Assembly (NCBI RefSeq): GCF_030519375.1
Contig: NZ_JAUMKB010000016.1
Span: 1-64,000, forward strand
Length of the DNA stretch: 64,000 bases
From: Mucilaginibacter tolerans
GTDB taxonomy: Bacteria > Bacteroidota > Bacteroidia > Sphingobacteriales > Sphingobacteriaceae
Reading direction: 5' to 3'
Below the pieces are notes generated by a model, which ran no database searches, was not told the DNA's origin, and was given only the letters and a program-made list of their open reading frames with translations. Numbering within the stretch: the first letter of the stretch is position 1; the number at the start of each line of letters is the position of its first letter. The translations under genes and the position numbers were made by a program. Below are positions 17,796 through 25,153 of this stretch, one piece after another.

Positions 17796-17870
17796 GTCTG
17801 AAAGTCCGCGTAAGTCGGAAAGTCCCAAAGAGTTAGTAGTTTATCTCCCGGACTATGTGGACCTTCAGAC
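17796..17870. repeat. Post-stop word-repeat hairpin
   Basis: The arms 17796-17818 and 17848-17870 can pair over about 20 positions (GTCTGAAnGTCC core). Within the left arm AAAGTCC and AAGTCGG recur. It lies eight bases after the murA stop codon (minus strand) and shares its AGTCGGAAAGTC word with the element at 113-164, 17 kb away. Confidence 0.65.
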
Positions 17871-17877
17871 TTGCCTA

Positions 17878-19185
17878 CTAAATTCTTCTTATATCAGCGC
17901 CAAGTGCTCTCAAGCGATCATCAATATGCTGATAACCACGTTCTATCTGTTCGATATTGTAAATGGTTGATTTGCCCTGGGCTGATAATGCAGCAATTAG
18001 CAATGAAACACCGGCACGGATATCAGGCGAAGTCATCGAAATGCCTCTTAGTTTTACCTGGTTGTCCAATCCGATCACGGTTGCACGGTGCGGGTCGCAA
18101 AGTATGATCTGTGCGCCCATGTCTAGCAGCTTATCTACAAAGAACAAGCGGCTTTCGAACATTTTTTGATGTATCAGAACGGAACCTTTCGCCTGTATAG
18201 CAACCACCAAAACAATGCTCAGTAAATCGGGGGTGAAGCCAGGCCATGGCGCATCGGCTATGGTCATGATGGAACCATCAATAAAAGTCTCGATCTCGTA
18301 ATGGCTTTGGGCAGGGATGTAAATATCATCACCGCGGCGCTCCAACTTGATGCCTAAACGTTTGAACGTATCGGGAATAATGCCGAGCTCATCATAATGC
18401 ACATCCTTTATGGTGATCTCAGAACCGGTCATGGCTGCTAAACCGATGAAAGAGCCTATCTCGATCATATCAGGCAGCATGCGATGCTCTGTGCCATGTA
18501 GCTCTGTTGCACCTTCAATAGTTAATAAATTTGAACCGATGCCACTGATCTTTGCCCCCATACGGTTCAGCATTTTGCATAATTGCTGCAAGTAAGGCTC
18601 GCAGGCTGCATTGTATATGGTGGTAATTCCTTTTGACAGCACGGCAGCCATAACTATGTTGGCTGTACCGGTTACCGAGGCTTCGTCCAACAGGATGTAA
18701 GTACCTCTCAGGTCAGATGCATCTACATTGAAAAAGCCGGTATCTGGATTATAATTGAATTTGGCGCCTAGCTTTTCAAAACCTAAAAAGTGAGTATCCA
18801 GCCTGCGGCGACCGATTTTGTCACCCCCTGGTTTGGGTATAGATGCTTTTCCAAAGCGTGCCAGCAGCGGACCTACAATCATGATCGACCCCCGCAAACC
18901 ACCGCCTTTAGTTTTAAAAGCTTCGGACTCGAAAAAGTTAAGATCTATATTTTTTGCTTCGAAGGTATAAGTGTCAGGGCTAAGACGGTTAACAATAACG
19001 CCCATGTCACCCAGCAGTTCGATCAGCTTATTCACATCCTTTATATCAGGAATATTACTGATCGTGATTTTTTCGCTGGTCAGAAGTACCGCTGAAAGTA
19101 TCTGAAGCGCTTCGTTTTTGGCACCTTGTGGTACAATTTCGCCCTTTAATGGCTTGCCGCCAATTATCTCAAATGCGTTATTCAT
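17878..19185 (-). CDS. murA: UDP-N-acetylglucosamine 1-carboxyvinyltransferase
   Basis: This 435-residue enzyme catalyses the first committed step of peptidoglycan synthesis, moving enolpyruvate from PEP to UDP-GlcNAc. The two-lobed EPSP-synthase fold shows the N-terminal GAKNEAL motif (Lys23) and RGS near 98-100. The catalytic loop reads PKPGGDKIGRRRLDTH, so the usual catalytic cysteine is replaced by Asp122 (codon at 18820-18822). In MurA proteins the Cys-to-Asp form is known to be active and insensitive to fosfomycin. It is preceded by DUF4290 on the same strand, a conserved Bacteroidota pair. Confidence 0.93.
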   Translation of the reverse strand: MNNAFEIIGGKPLKGEIVPQGAKNEALQILSAVLLTSEKITISNIPDIKDVNKLIELLGDMGVIVNRLSPDTYTFEAKNIDLNFFESEAFKTKGGGLRGSIMIVGPLLARFGKASIPKPGGDKIGRRRLDTHFLGFEKLGAKFNYNPDTGFFNVDASDLRGTYILLDEASVTGTANIVMAAVLSKGITTIYNAACEPYLQQLCKMLNRMGAKISGIGSNLLTIEGATELHGTEHRMLPDMIEIGSFIGLAAMTGSEITIKDVHYDELGIIPDTFKRLGIKLERRGDDIYIPAQSHYEIETFIDGSIMTIADAPWPGFTPDLLSIVLVVAIQAKGSVLIHQKMFESRLFFVDKLLDMGAQIILCDPHRATVIGLDNQVKLRGISMTSPDIRAGVSLLIAALSAQGKSTIYNIEQIERGYQHIDDRLRALGADIRRI

Positions 19186-19194
19186 AGTTAGTTT

Positions 19195-19315
19195 ATAGTT
19201 GGTGGTTCATAGTTCATAGCCACACTACTCACAAACAGCAATTGTTTGTTGTTGCTTTGCAAATATTATAAAAAAATAATGCTTAGCCAGCTATGAACTA
19301 TCAACAATGAACCAT
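19195..19315. repeat. Word-repeat hairpin between DUF4290 and murA
   Basis: Arms 19195-19219 and 19291-19315 pair at about 20 of 25 positions and are made of GTTCATAG words. The right arm ends nine bases from the DUF4290 stop codon, and the left arm lies ten bases before the murA start, so the element fills the whole spacer. Confidence 0.55.
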
Positions 19316-19323
19316 AGGAGAGA

Positions 19324-20028
19324 TCAATATTTCCGGCTACCACCGCCATTGTTGCGATTACGGTTATTCTGGTTGTTATTCCGCGGATTGTTGTTGCGGT
19401 TTTTGTTCTGATTATTGTTATTAGAACGTCCTCTGCTGGTATTTTGATTGCTGCTGGTGCGATATTCAACTTTTGCAAGATTTACATTCTCTTCGAGTTT
19501 TAATGCACCACCTGACATAGCCCGCAAATCAGCCAGGATACTCTCGTCTGCTACCGAATCCTTATTCCATTGTACATAGGCCATCTTCATAAAATTAGCA
19601 ATTGCCTGTACCATGTGTTGTTTGCGCTCGGGCTCATCTATACTTTTAGCCTTTTCGATCATCAGCTCAATGGTTTTGCCATAATGCTTATATTTAATAC
19701 GCTGATGGGGGTATTTCAACGGCTCAGGCTTTAAATGAATAGCATCAGGAGCGGGTTTTGGATAAGGCGAATCTACATCGATCTTGAAATCAGAAATGAT
19801 GTGCAAATGGTCCCAAAGTTTATGCTTAAAGTCAGCAACATCCCGCAAGTGAGGGTTCAGAAAACCCATCAAATCGATCACAACCTGTGCATAGCGGTTA
19901 CGTTCTTCTTTGGTCGGTAGTGCAACAATGTATTTAACCATGTTTTGTACATTGCGGCCATACTCGGATAATATCAGTTTATTCCTGGTGGAGTTATAGT
20001 CAAATTGAGGCGTTTCTTCAATAGCCAT
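19324..20028 (-). CDS. DUF4290 domain protein with Asn/Arg-rich tail
   Basis: The protein has 234 residues. Residues 1-170 match the Bacteroidota-specific DUF4290 family (FDYNSTRNKLILSEYGRNVQ, EERNRYAQVVIDLM, HPHLRD-like NPHLRDVADFKHKLWDHL). From about residue 190 the chain becomes a low-complexity tail rich in Asn, Arg, Gly and Gln, typical of disordered RNA-binding tails. Function is unknown. The stable link to murA suggests a role in cell-wall or division physiology; this is inference. A near-consensus promoter lies upstream at 20142-20172. Confidence 0.85.
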   Translation of the reverse strand: MAIEETPQFDYNSTRNKLILSEYGRNVQNMVKYIVALPTKEERNRYAQVVIDLMGFLNPHLRDVADFKHKLWDHLHIISDFKIDVDSPYPKPAPDAIHLKPEPLKYPHQRIKYKHYGKTIELMIEKAKSIDEPERKQHMVQAIANFMKMAYVQWNKDSVADESILADLRAMSGGALKLEENVNLAKVEYRTSSNQNTSRGRSNNNNQNKNRNNNPRNNNQNNRNRNNGGGSRKY

Positions 20029-20121
20029 ATAATAATGAATTTAATAAAAATTAGCAATTAAGAATAAAATTAGCGCAGAGTCGGTATCCCAATAGTGCCG
20101 GGACCGGAGGCTAAAGTTGAA

Positions 20122-20138
20122 TACTACTGGATGTAGTA
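20122..20138. other. Small hairpin in the DUF4290 leader
   Basis: A perfect TACTAC / GTAGTA six-base stem with a five-base loop sits just downstream of the -7 box on the minus strand. It would be at the very 5' end of the DUF4290 mRNA, where such stems often protect transcripts. Confidence 0.35.
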
Positions 20139-20141
20139 TCG

Positions 20142-20172
20142 CAAATATAATGTATTTGTGTTAGGTTGCAAA
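20142..20172 (-). promoter_or_regulatory. Consensus Bacteroidota promoter for DUF4290-murA
   Basis: On the minus strand, TTTG is followed by exactly 19 bases and TATATTTG. This is a full match to the TTTG-N19-TAnnTTTG consensus. The leader to ATG 20028 is about 105 bases. Confidence 0.75.
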
Positions 20173-20340
20173 TTATAATAAGTATCCCAGTATAAGAATA
20201 GTTAAGAAATTTTAGACAGGGATATTGAATCGAACACGTGATCGTATTTTAAATTTGATAATGTTTAAGGTCAGGACAAACTTATCGGTCGATAATGTAA
20301 ACGCTTTAATTTTATAGATAACCTGCCTTTTTGCGTTGTC

Positions 20341-21371
20341 GGTAAAGCTAATTGGATGGAGGATGTTTACCGCCCACCGATTGTTCCCTACGGCCCCTTT
20401 TTTTGAGTGGCTCAACGGCATACCTTTTTTTATAGATACTTCATTGTTTTATATAGTTGTTTGATTGCTAATCTTTCTTTTGTTTTCTGGCATTAACAGG
20501 CTATTATTAACCGTGATACTAATCATTGAACTGTTTTCATGCGTGCTTGATCAAAACAGATTGCAGCCCTGGGAATATCAGTATTTATTCGCAGTTTTTA
20601 TATTCATAATTAATGCTGGCCGGCCAAAGCTGATTCCTGTAGCAATATCGTTCATTCTTGCGTTTACTTATATATAGTGGTGCCTGGAAATTAAATCAAA
20701 ATTTTTTGCAGTAAACATGGAGTGGCACCATCCTTCGGCATTTTTTTAAAATCCCAAGCCGTATTGTTTTTAATCGTTGGATTTTTCATATGGGATACCT
20801 TCTGGGGGTGACTGAACTGTTTGCAGGGCTGGGCTTGCTTTTTGTTAAAACCTTCAAACAAGCTGCTGTAGTTTTAATCCTGAGGCACTTGTTTGTCATT
20901 TTATTGTTAGGCATTTTCGGCTTAAAATTGAATTTAGTTGTTTGGCCATGGAATGTCGCGATGATATTATACCTGTATTTTATTTTCCTTAACAAAGCAG
21001 AACATCAAGGGATCTTTCCGATAATGTTTACTGGATGGAACAAACTGGTAGTGTTGTGTTGGGGAGTTTTACCCGCTTTGAGTTTTGTTGGTTACTGGGA
21101 TTATTATTTATCATCAAGCTTGTATTCAGGTAAATTGCCAACGATGATTGTTTGCATTAGCAATACCACTAAGTGCCGGAAACTCAGCCGCTATTTTAAT
21201 AAAAATACAGCTTTTACACCATGCGCCGGACAGGCAATAATTAACATGGGGAATTGGGCAACGGCAGAAACAAATGTCGCGATCTATCCCGAATTAAGGG
21301 CTTATAAAGTATTGGCGAAAAAGCTTCAGAAACAATATCCTTTAGCTGGTTTACATTTTGTTTACTATTAG
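20341..21371 (+). pseudogene. Decayed DoxX/HTTM-like membrane protein gene
   Basis: Three reading frames together recover one membrane protein pattern familiar from Bacteroidota: VYRPPIVPYGPFF, then EWLNGIPFF, then LDQNRLQPWEYQYLF and AFTYI, then SGAWKLNQNF, then MGYLLGVTELFAGLGLLF, VVWPWNVAM and a soluble end with NWATAETNVAIYPELRAY. The lesions are: one extra T in a seven-T run (20398-20404), an in-frame TGA at 20462, a two-base loss near 20675 inside the expected YIWSG motif, and a TAA at 20712. The longest surviving open frame is 20790-21371 (193 codons). Four separate lesions argue against sequencing error. The family assignment rests on remembered motifs. Confidence 0.6.
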
Positions 21372-21517
21372 GGCATAGAAATCATCAAGTGAATTATTGA
21401 AATTGCTGATAGGCAAGTGGCTTTGATTATTGTCCAGGTTAATAATCAAACAAGAAAGGCATTTGGCATTCCCATTAATAAGACAATTTATTAAATTCGC
21501 TAAAAACGCATCATACT

Positions 21518-22630
21518 TTGACACAGCAAGGAACCATCATCACTAAAATAGATATCTACCGTTTTAGTATCCCTATGGAGCCTTTTACCATTGCAACCGG
21601 TACTATGACTCACGCCCAGAATGTGTTTATCCGCGTACATACCGATGCTGGTTTTTATGGCATTGGCGAATGCTCGGCTTTCCCAATGATAGTTGGTGAA
21701 ACACAGGACACCTGCCTGGTAATGGCCAGGGAGTTTGCCCGGTTATGGAAGGGTGAAGATGCTTTAGATATTCCCGCGCGCTTGCAGCAATTGCACAATT
21801 TTACCGCTGGAAACAGCACTATAAAAAGCGCATTTGATATCGCCTTGTATGATATCGCCGCTAAAAATGCCGGATTGCCATTATACCAGTTTTTGGGTGG
21901 GTCTAAGCGTCGGATTGAAAGCGATATCACTATCGGGATAGCAGAGCCGACCGCAATGGCGCAAAAGGCGGTCGAGTTTAAGCAATCTGGTGCTACGATA
22001 TTGAAAGTTAAACTTGGGAAAGATGCCAAAAGTGATGTAGAGCGGATCAAACAAATTCGTGACGCTGCGGGAAAGGGGATGAAAATCAGGGTAGATGCCA
22101 ACCAGGGCTGGGGTTTTGAGGATGCAGTTTATGCTTTGCAGAACATAAGTAAATATGACGTCGAGTTTTGTGAACAACCAATGCGTACCTGGTATGATGA
22201 CCGCTTGCCTGAATTGAAAAAGCTATCTCCGGTTAAAATTATGGCTGATGAAAGTGTTTTCAATCATCATGATGCGCGCAAGCAGATCCAAAGCAATTCA
22301 TGTGATTACATCAATATCAAATTCTCGAAATCCGGAGGCATTAATGAAGCCAAAAAGATACATAATCTTGCTGCTGAAAAGAGCATTCCATGTATGATGG
22401 GGGGGATGCTGGAAACTCGTATAGCATTGAGTGCCAAACTGCATTTTGTGTATGCCAGCCCGAATATTAAATTTTACGATATGGATACGTGTATGCTGGG
22501 GCACCTGATTGACCCGTGTGTGGGAGGTGTTACTTATAATGGTTATACTCTTAACATCGGTGATGCGCTCGGCATTGGCGCTGATGCCTCGGAAGAGTTT
22601 TTAGCAGGTTGTGAAAAGTTTACTGTTTAG
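21518..22630 (+). CDS. Dipeptide epimerase (enolase superfamily)
   Basis: The protein has 370 residues and probably racemises the C-terminal residue of dipeptides such as L-Ala-D/L-Glu from murein recycling. The N-terminal capping domain (1-125) is followed by the TIM barrel with KVKLG near 163 (acid/base lysine), the metal ligands in RVDANQGWGFED, EQP and ADESVF, and the second catalytic lysine in KFSKSGG near 267. No ATG is available near the N-terminus; TTG at 21518 is the likely start (MTQQGTIITKIDIYRF). The convergent dipeptidase next to it fits a joint role in peptide turnover. Confidence 0.88.
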   Translation: MTQQGTIITKIDIYRFSIPMEPFTIATGTMTHAQNVFIRVHTDAGFYGIGECSAFPMIVGETQDTCLVMAREFARLWKGEDALDIPARLQQLHNFTAGNSTIKSAFDIALYDIAAKNAGLPLYQFLGGSKRRIESDITIGIAEPTAMAQKAVEFKQSGATILKVKLGKDAKSDVERIKQIRDAAGKGMKIRVDANQGWGFEDAVYALQNISKYDVEFCEQPMRTWYDDRLPELKKLSPVKIMADESVFNHHDARKQIQSNSCDYINIKFSKSGGINEAKKIHNLAAEKSIPCMMGGMLETRIALSAKLHFVYASPNIKFYDMDTCMLGHLIDPCVGGVTYNGYTLNIGDALGIGADASEEFLAGCEKFTV

Positions 22631-22697
22631 TTATCAGTTAACCGGTTACCAGTTATGAGGGTTGTTTCCTCATTAACTGATAACCTGTAACTAATCA
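22628..22697. repeat. Post-stop word-repeat hairpin between convergent genes
   Basis: The left arm begins with the epimerase TAG stop codon (22628) and runs to 22660. The right arm, 22668-22697, ends five bases before the dipeptidase stop. The strongest pairing is GGTTAnCAGTTATGAGG against its complement. Words such as CAGTTA and GGTTA recur within the arms. Confidence 0.65.
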
Positions 22698-22701
22698 TGG
22701 T

Positions 22702-24072
22702 CTACTTACTCAATTCCGCAAAATACTTGTGAAACAAAGGAATGGTTTCAATCCCCTTATAGTAATTGTATATATCATACTTTTCATTTGGGGAATGCAG
22801 GGCATCACTATCCAAACCAAAGCCCATAAGAACAGTTTTAATCCCCAATTCAGCCTCAAATAACGCTACAATCGGAATACTGCCACCTCCGCGGGTTGGG
22901 ATTGGATCTTTACCAAATGATTCGGCTATTGCCTTTTGAGCAGCTTTATAGGCAATACCGTCGGTCGGTGTTACTACCGGTTCGCCTCCGTGATGCGGGG
23001 TTACCTTTACTTTTATATAAGGTGGAGCAATTTTGATAAAATGATTGGTAAATAACTGAGTGATCTTATCAGATGTCTGGTTCGGAACCAGGCGCATTGA
23101 TATCTTGGCACTTGCCTTTGACGGGAGAACTGTTTTAGCCCCTTCGCCGATATAACCTCCCCAAATACCATTTACCTCAAGCGTCGGACGGGTTCCGGTG
23201 CGTTCAAAGGTGGAGTAGCCTTTTTCTCCCCATAGCTCATCTACTCCTAGGTCTTTTTTGTATTCATCCTCATTATAGGGTGCAGAGTTCAATGCCTTGC
23301 GCTCTTCAGAGGTTAGTTCGATTACATCATTATAAAAACCAGGAATGGTGATATGATTATTTTCATCATGCAAGGAAGCAATCATTTTTGCCAATATAGT
23401 AGCGGGATTAGCTACAGCGCCGCCGTAAACACCAGAATGCAGATCGCGATTAGGGCCTGTAACTTCAACTTCAAGGTAGGATAATCCTCTCAAACCAGTC
23501 TCTAATGACGGATGTTCCATGCTAATCATGGAAGTATCAGATATAAGCACTACATCAGCTTTAAGCTTTTCTTTATTCGCTTTAACAAATATGCCCAGGT
23601 TTGATGAGCCCACTTCTTCCTCACCCTCTATCATAAATTTGATATTGCAGGGTAGACCGCCATTTTGCATCATCAATTCAAAGGCTTTTACATGCATGTA
23701 AAATTGGCCCTTATCATCGCAGGCACCACGCGCATATATTTTGCCGTCACGAACGGTGGGTTCAAAAGGAGGAGTCTTCCACAGCTCCAGCGGATCAGCA
23801 GGCTGAACATCGTAATGCCCGTAGACCAATACGGTGGGTTTTGATGGATCGACGATCTTTTCCCCATAAACAATCGGGTAGCCGGCTGTTGGACACACTT
23901 CAACATTATCAGCACCGGCATCACGCAACTTTTGGGCTACATGATCTGCTGTTTTCAATACATCAGGCTTATATTTAGCGTCGGCGCTTACAGATGGAAA
24001 GCGCAATAATTCAAACAGTTCGTCTAAAAAACGCTGTTTATTCTGCTCCACATATTGCTTTATATTTTGCAT
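22702..24072 (-). CDS. M20-family dipeptidase
   Basis: The protein has 456 residues from ATG 24072 (MQNIKQYVEQNKQ); the reading frame continues upstream from a GTG, but that extension is cysteine-rich and unlike the family. It is a zinc metallopeptidase of the carnosinase/PepV-like M20 group, with metal ligands in VLVYGHYDVQPADP, the bridging aspartate in RGACDDKGQ, and the catalytic EGEEEVGSSN. A dimerisation lid occupies about residues 200-320. It cleaves dipeptides in the cytoplasm, and no signal peptide is seen. A -7 promoter box lies directly upstream. Confidence 0.9.
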   Translation of the reverse strand: MQNIKQYVEQNKQRFLDELFELLRFPSVSADAKYKPDVLKTADHVAQKLRDAGADNVEVCPTAGYPIVYGEKIVDPSKPTVLVYGHYDVQPADPLELWKTPPFEPTVRDGKIYARGACDDKGQFYMHVKAFELMMQNGGLPCNIKFMIEGEEEVGSSNLGIFVKANKEKLKADVVLISDTSMISMEHPSLETGLRGLSYLEVEVTGPNRDLHSGVYGGAVANPATILAKMIASLHDENNHITIPGFYNDVIELTSEERKALNSAPYNEDEYKKDLGVDELWGEKGYSTFERTGTRPTLEVNGIWGGYIGEGAKTVLPSKASAKISMRLVPNQTSDKITQLFTNHFIKIAPPYIKVKVTPHHGGEPVVTPTDGIAYKAAQKAIAESFGKDPIPTRGGGSIPIVALFEAELGIKTVLMGFGLDSDALHSPNEKYDIYNYYKGIETIPLFHKYFAELSK

Positions 24073-24088
24073 TGCGATGAATTTGCAG

Positions 24089-24096
24089 CAAATATA
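24089..24096 (-). promoter_or_regulatory. -7 promoter box for the dipeptidase gene
   Basis: TATATTTG on the minus strand, 16 bases before ATG 24072. No TTTG at the -33 position. It supports the chosen start because the alternative GTG would lie upstream of the promoter. Confidence 0.45.
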
Positions 24097-24249
24097 GTTT
24101 TTATGGCAATAGCGCAGCTGTCCAGGAAAAAAATTGCACAAAAGATTAGCTACAGGTTCGAAAAACCTGGTAAAAGGGAGTAATAAAAAAGGCTGTTTTT
24201 CTGGTGGTAAGGAATATTACCGCTTATTTAATAAGCAAAATAATATCTT

Positions 24250-24326
24250 CCGGACGAATGCCCTATGTAAAGGCTTAAAGACCCTTTTAACTAAAGGGCT
24301 TTAAGCCGGGCATTATCTTTATCCGG
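24250..24326. ncRNA. Nested long hairpin, possible structured RNA or strong terminator
   Basis: Three stems are stacked in one element: CCGGA/TCCGG (24250-24254, 24322-24326), AATGCCC/GGGCATT (24257-24263, 24308-24314) and GGCTTAAAG-A-CCCTTT paired with AAAGGG-CTTTAAGCC (24272-24307). It occupies part of the 341-base gene-free stretch between the repeat-peptide gene and the dipeptidase gene, about 90 bases beyond the stop codon of the former. It may be the 3' end of that mRNA, a small RNA, or a leader element of the dipeptidase gene. The rest of the stretch (24097-24249) shows only a short AGGTT/AACCT hairpin near 24152-24168. Confidence 0.45.
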
Positions 24327-24413
24327 GGTGAAATGGCGTATAAGTACCTATACTTAATACTATACTACCCCACGATCAGTTTTTTACTGGCCGTAAATGC
24401 CTGACTAATCTAA

Positions 24414-24677
24414 TTAGTCAGCATTACCTAATGCAGTTCTGTCAGCAACGTGCTGGTTCAGCTTTCTTGCGTCAGCGTTACCTAATGCAGTTCTGTCGTC
24501 GGCATTACCTAATGCAGTTCTGTCATCAGCATTACCTAACGCAGTTCTGTCATCAGCATTACCTAAGGCAGTTCTGTCTGCAACTGCACCGCGTTTTACA
24601 CTATCTGATTTCGCTGTGAACGAAGATAATGTAGCAATACTCGCGACAAGAAGAGCACCCAAGATTACTTTTTTCAT
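24414..24677 (-). CDS. Small exported protein of tandem DRTALGNAD nonapeptides
   Basis: The protein has 87 residues. A signal peptide (MKKVILGALLVASIATLSSF) is followed by a short linker, TAKSDSVKRGAVA, and then six 9-residue registers to the C-terminus. Five registers read DRTALGNAD and one, the fifth from the N-terminal side, reads ARKLNQHVA with the same length. There is no other domain. I do not recognise a family. The context is a divergent TPR/DHp sensor-like protein across an AT-rich curved region. Possible roles are a precursor of short extracellular peptides, a surface repeat protein or a calcium-binding repeat; none is demonstrated. Asp-rich registers make simple metal binding conceivable. 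Confidence 0.75.
   Translation of the reverse strand: MKKVILGALLVASIATLSSFTAKSDSVKRGAVADRTALGNADDRTALGNADDRTALGNADDRTALGNADARKLNQHVADRTALGNAD
24417..24578 (-). repeat. 27-bp tandem coding repeat, six registers
   Basis: Units lie at 24417-24443, 24444-24470 (divergent), 24471-24497, 24498-24524, 24525-24551 and 24552-24578. The five alike units differ by a few synonymous changes only (for example the Gly and Ala third positions), so the amino-acid repeat is under constraint. Confidence 0.9.
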
Positions 24678-24754
24678 GTGAATGTTAATTAATAATGGTT
24701 ATAGAATTTGGTGGTTAATAAAATGCTTTTTAAAACTTCACTTAGATACAAAAA

Positions 24755-24788
24755 GCCTTATTCTCCGACCAATTCGGAAGAGTAAGGC
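24755..24788 (-). terminator. Terminator-like hairpin in the leader of the repeat-peptide gene
   Basis: GCCTTAnTCT-CCGA pairs with TCGGAAGAGTAAGGC. On the minus strand it is followed by TTTTTGT. It lies about 80 bases before ATG 24677, so it would attenuate transcription entering the gene from further upstream. No minus-strand gene lies upstream that would need a terminator. Confidence 0.5.
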
Positions 24789-24881
24789 GTCTTTCATCTA
24801 GGTATAAGCTCCTTTAGAAATTCTTAAAAAAGCCTTTTCGCTTTTTTAATTATATAAGCTGTATAAGTAATTAAAAGCCTG

Positions 24882-24993
24882 TTTTTTATCGATTTTTTAC
24901 TTTTTTTATATTTTTTAGGCCTTTTTTATGAAAAATTGTCAAAATCTTCTAAAAAATAACCTAAAAATTGCATAAAAAATCAAATTATAAAAA
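24882..24993. promoter_or_regulatory. Helically phased A/T tracts (predicted curved DNA)
   Basis: Runs of four to seven T or A start at 24882, 24893, 24901, 24911, 24922, 24931, 24941, 24951, 24963, 24974 and 24989, so spacing is mostly 8-12 bases. This phasing predicts intrinsic curvature. It occupies the middle of the 476-base gene-free region (24678-25153) between the repeat-peptide gene and the TPR protein; the rest of that region is AT-rich with a minus-strand TATATTTG box at 25037-25044. Confidence 0.55.
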
Positions 24994-25153
24994 GCTAATT
25001 ATTAGCTATTTACAGCAGTTAACTAAAGTTGCTTTACAAATATAAACATGTTTTTTAGAATAAAAAATTTTAGTAAAAAAATATTTAACGCATCTTTTTA
25101 ATTACTTTCTCGTAATAGGGTCTTAGCACAGCTTCCAAGCCTGTTCAGCATTA

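Noticed and set aside
20212..20421. Minus-strand 69-codon frame near the pseudogene
   Set aside because: It overlaps the decayed plus-strand gene and has no recognisable features or start context.
24073..24141. N-terminal extension of the dipeptidase from a GTG
   Set aside because: The extension overlaps the -7 promoter box and is unlike the family; MQNIKQY at 24072 is the better start.
24150..24170. CAGGTTCGAA as a tRNA T-arm
   Set aside because: No acceptor, D or anticodon stem can be built around it; it is a lone small hairpin.
24417..24578. Short tandem array that could be taken for a CRISPR
   Set aside because: The 27-base units abut without spacers and stay in one open frame with synonymous variation; it is a coding repeat.
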